From an uncultured bacterium (lineage in GTDB: Bacteria; Bacillota; Clostridia; TANB77; CAG-508): a stretch of DNA of 13,762 nucleotides. This document shows, one piece after another, positions 13,683 to 13,762 of the stretch (the first letter of the stretch is position 1; each line of letters opens with the position of its first letter). Under the pieces are notes generated by a model. That model was not told the origin of the DNA. It saw only the letters and a list, made by a program, of their open reading frames with translations, and made no database searches. Made by a program: the position numbers and the translations under genes. The stretch is from contig CAJMQM010000028.1 of assembly GCA_905215615.1 (NCBI GenBank), positions 1-13,762 on the forward strand, given 5' to 3'.

Positions 13683-13762
13683 CTACTCTTCTACACAATT
13701 TTCTAATAATTGAATTTTCGTTTCATTATATGTATTAATCTCTGCCATAATGCCTATTGGTA
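13683..13762 (-). CDS. Possible 3' end of an unidentified gene (cut by window edge)
   Basis: One minus-strand frame is open from the right edge to a TAG at 13683-13685. It encodes about 26 residues ending in ETKIQLLENCVEE. The amino-acid mix is protein-like and acidic, and the next gene's promoter starts about 50 bp beyond the stop. The fragment is too short to identify, and an open frame of this size can occur by chance. I saw no clear terminator in 13635-13682. Confidence 0.35.
   Translation of the reverse strand, partial: PIGIMAEINTYNETKIQLLENCVEE

Noticed and set aside
1..13762. CRISPR array, tRNA or rRNA genes, insertion sequences
   Set aside because: No regularly spaced repeats, no cloverleaf-like GC-rich 75-base segments and no transposase motifs were seen on either strand.

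Overview
The window is AT-rich, low-GC Bacillota DNA, most likely from an anaerobic clostridial lineage. The genus cannot be named from what is here. The evidence is a fermentative bifunctional AdhE, a Firmicutes-type TopB, a Dps protein, an ECF sigma/anti-sigma pair, a family 4 Fe-S uracil-DNA glycosylase, AGGAGG-type ribosome binding sites and sigma-A promoters ending in TATAAT. TAA, TAG and TGA all serve as stops, so the genetic code looks standard.

Left part (1-5081, all minus strand). The 5' end of gatC runs off the left edge. Next come topB and, upstream of it, adhE. These two are 26 bp apart with no terminator between them, and they use TTG and GTG starts. A sigma-A promoter precedes adhE, and a terminator that includes the topB stop codon closes the unit. 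Dps lies upstream with its own terminator.

Middle part (5582-7334). A minus-strand ECF sigma gene overlaps a gene for a single-pass membrane protein that is probably its anti-sigma factor. Divergent from them is a gene for a small membrane-anchored protein of unknown function. The shared intergenic region carries two back-to-back TGAAAC-N20-TCTAA elements, one per strand. This fits one ECF regulon serving both directions.

GC-rich cassette (7358-7768). A compact minus-strand unit sits between the AT-rich sigma region and leuS. It has a consensus sigma-A promoter, an 18-bp palindrome at the predicted transcript start, and a 104-codon gene at about 44% G+C. A perfect 11-bp terminator hairpin contains its stop codon. 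An 11-bp direct repeat (CTRTGCTCCTT) bounds the gene. The repeat lets the Shine-Dalgarno region pair with the terminator arm. GC by codon position (50/32/52%) favours a real gene acquired from a higher-GC donor, but the density of hairpins keeps a structured RNA possible. This is the least ordinary part of the window.

Right part (7794-13762). leuS (plus strand) has a short leader with no room for a T-box. It is followed by a gene for an undescribed cytosolic HEXXH protein. A perfect 17-bp bidirectional terminator separates that gene from a convergent minus-strand pair: family 4 uracil-DNA glycosylase and a stand-alone GltD-type Fe-S flavoprotein. The 3' end of an unidentified gene may enter at the right edge. 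No tRNA, rRNA, CRISPR array or transposase was seen.
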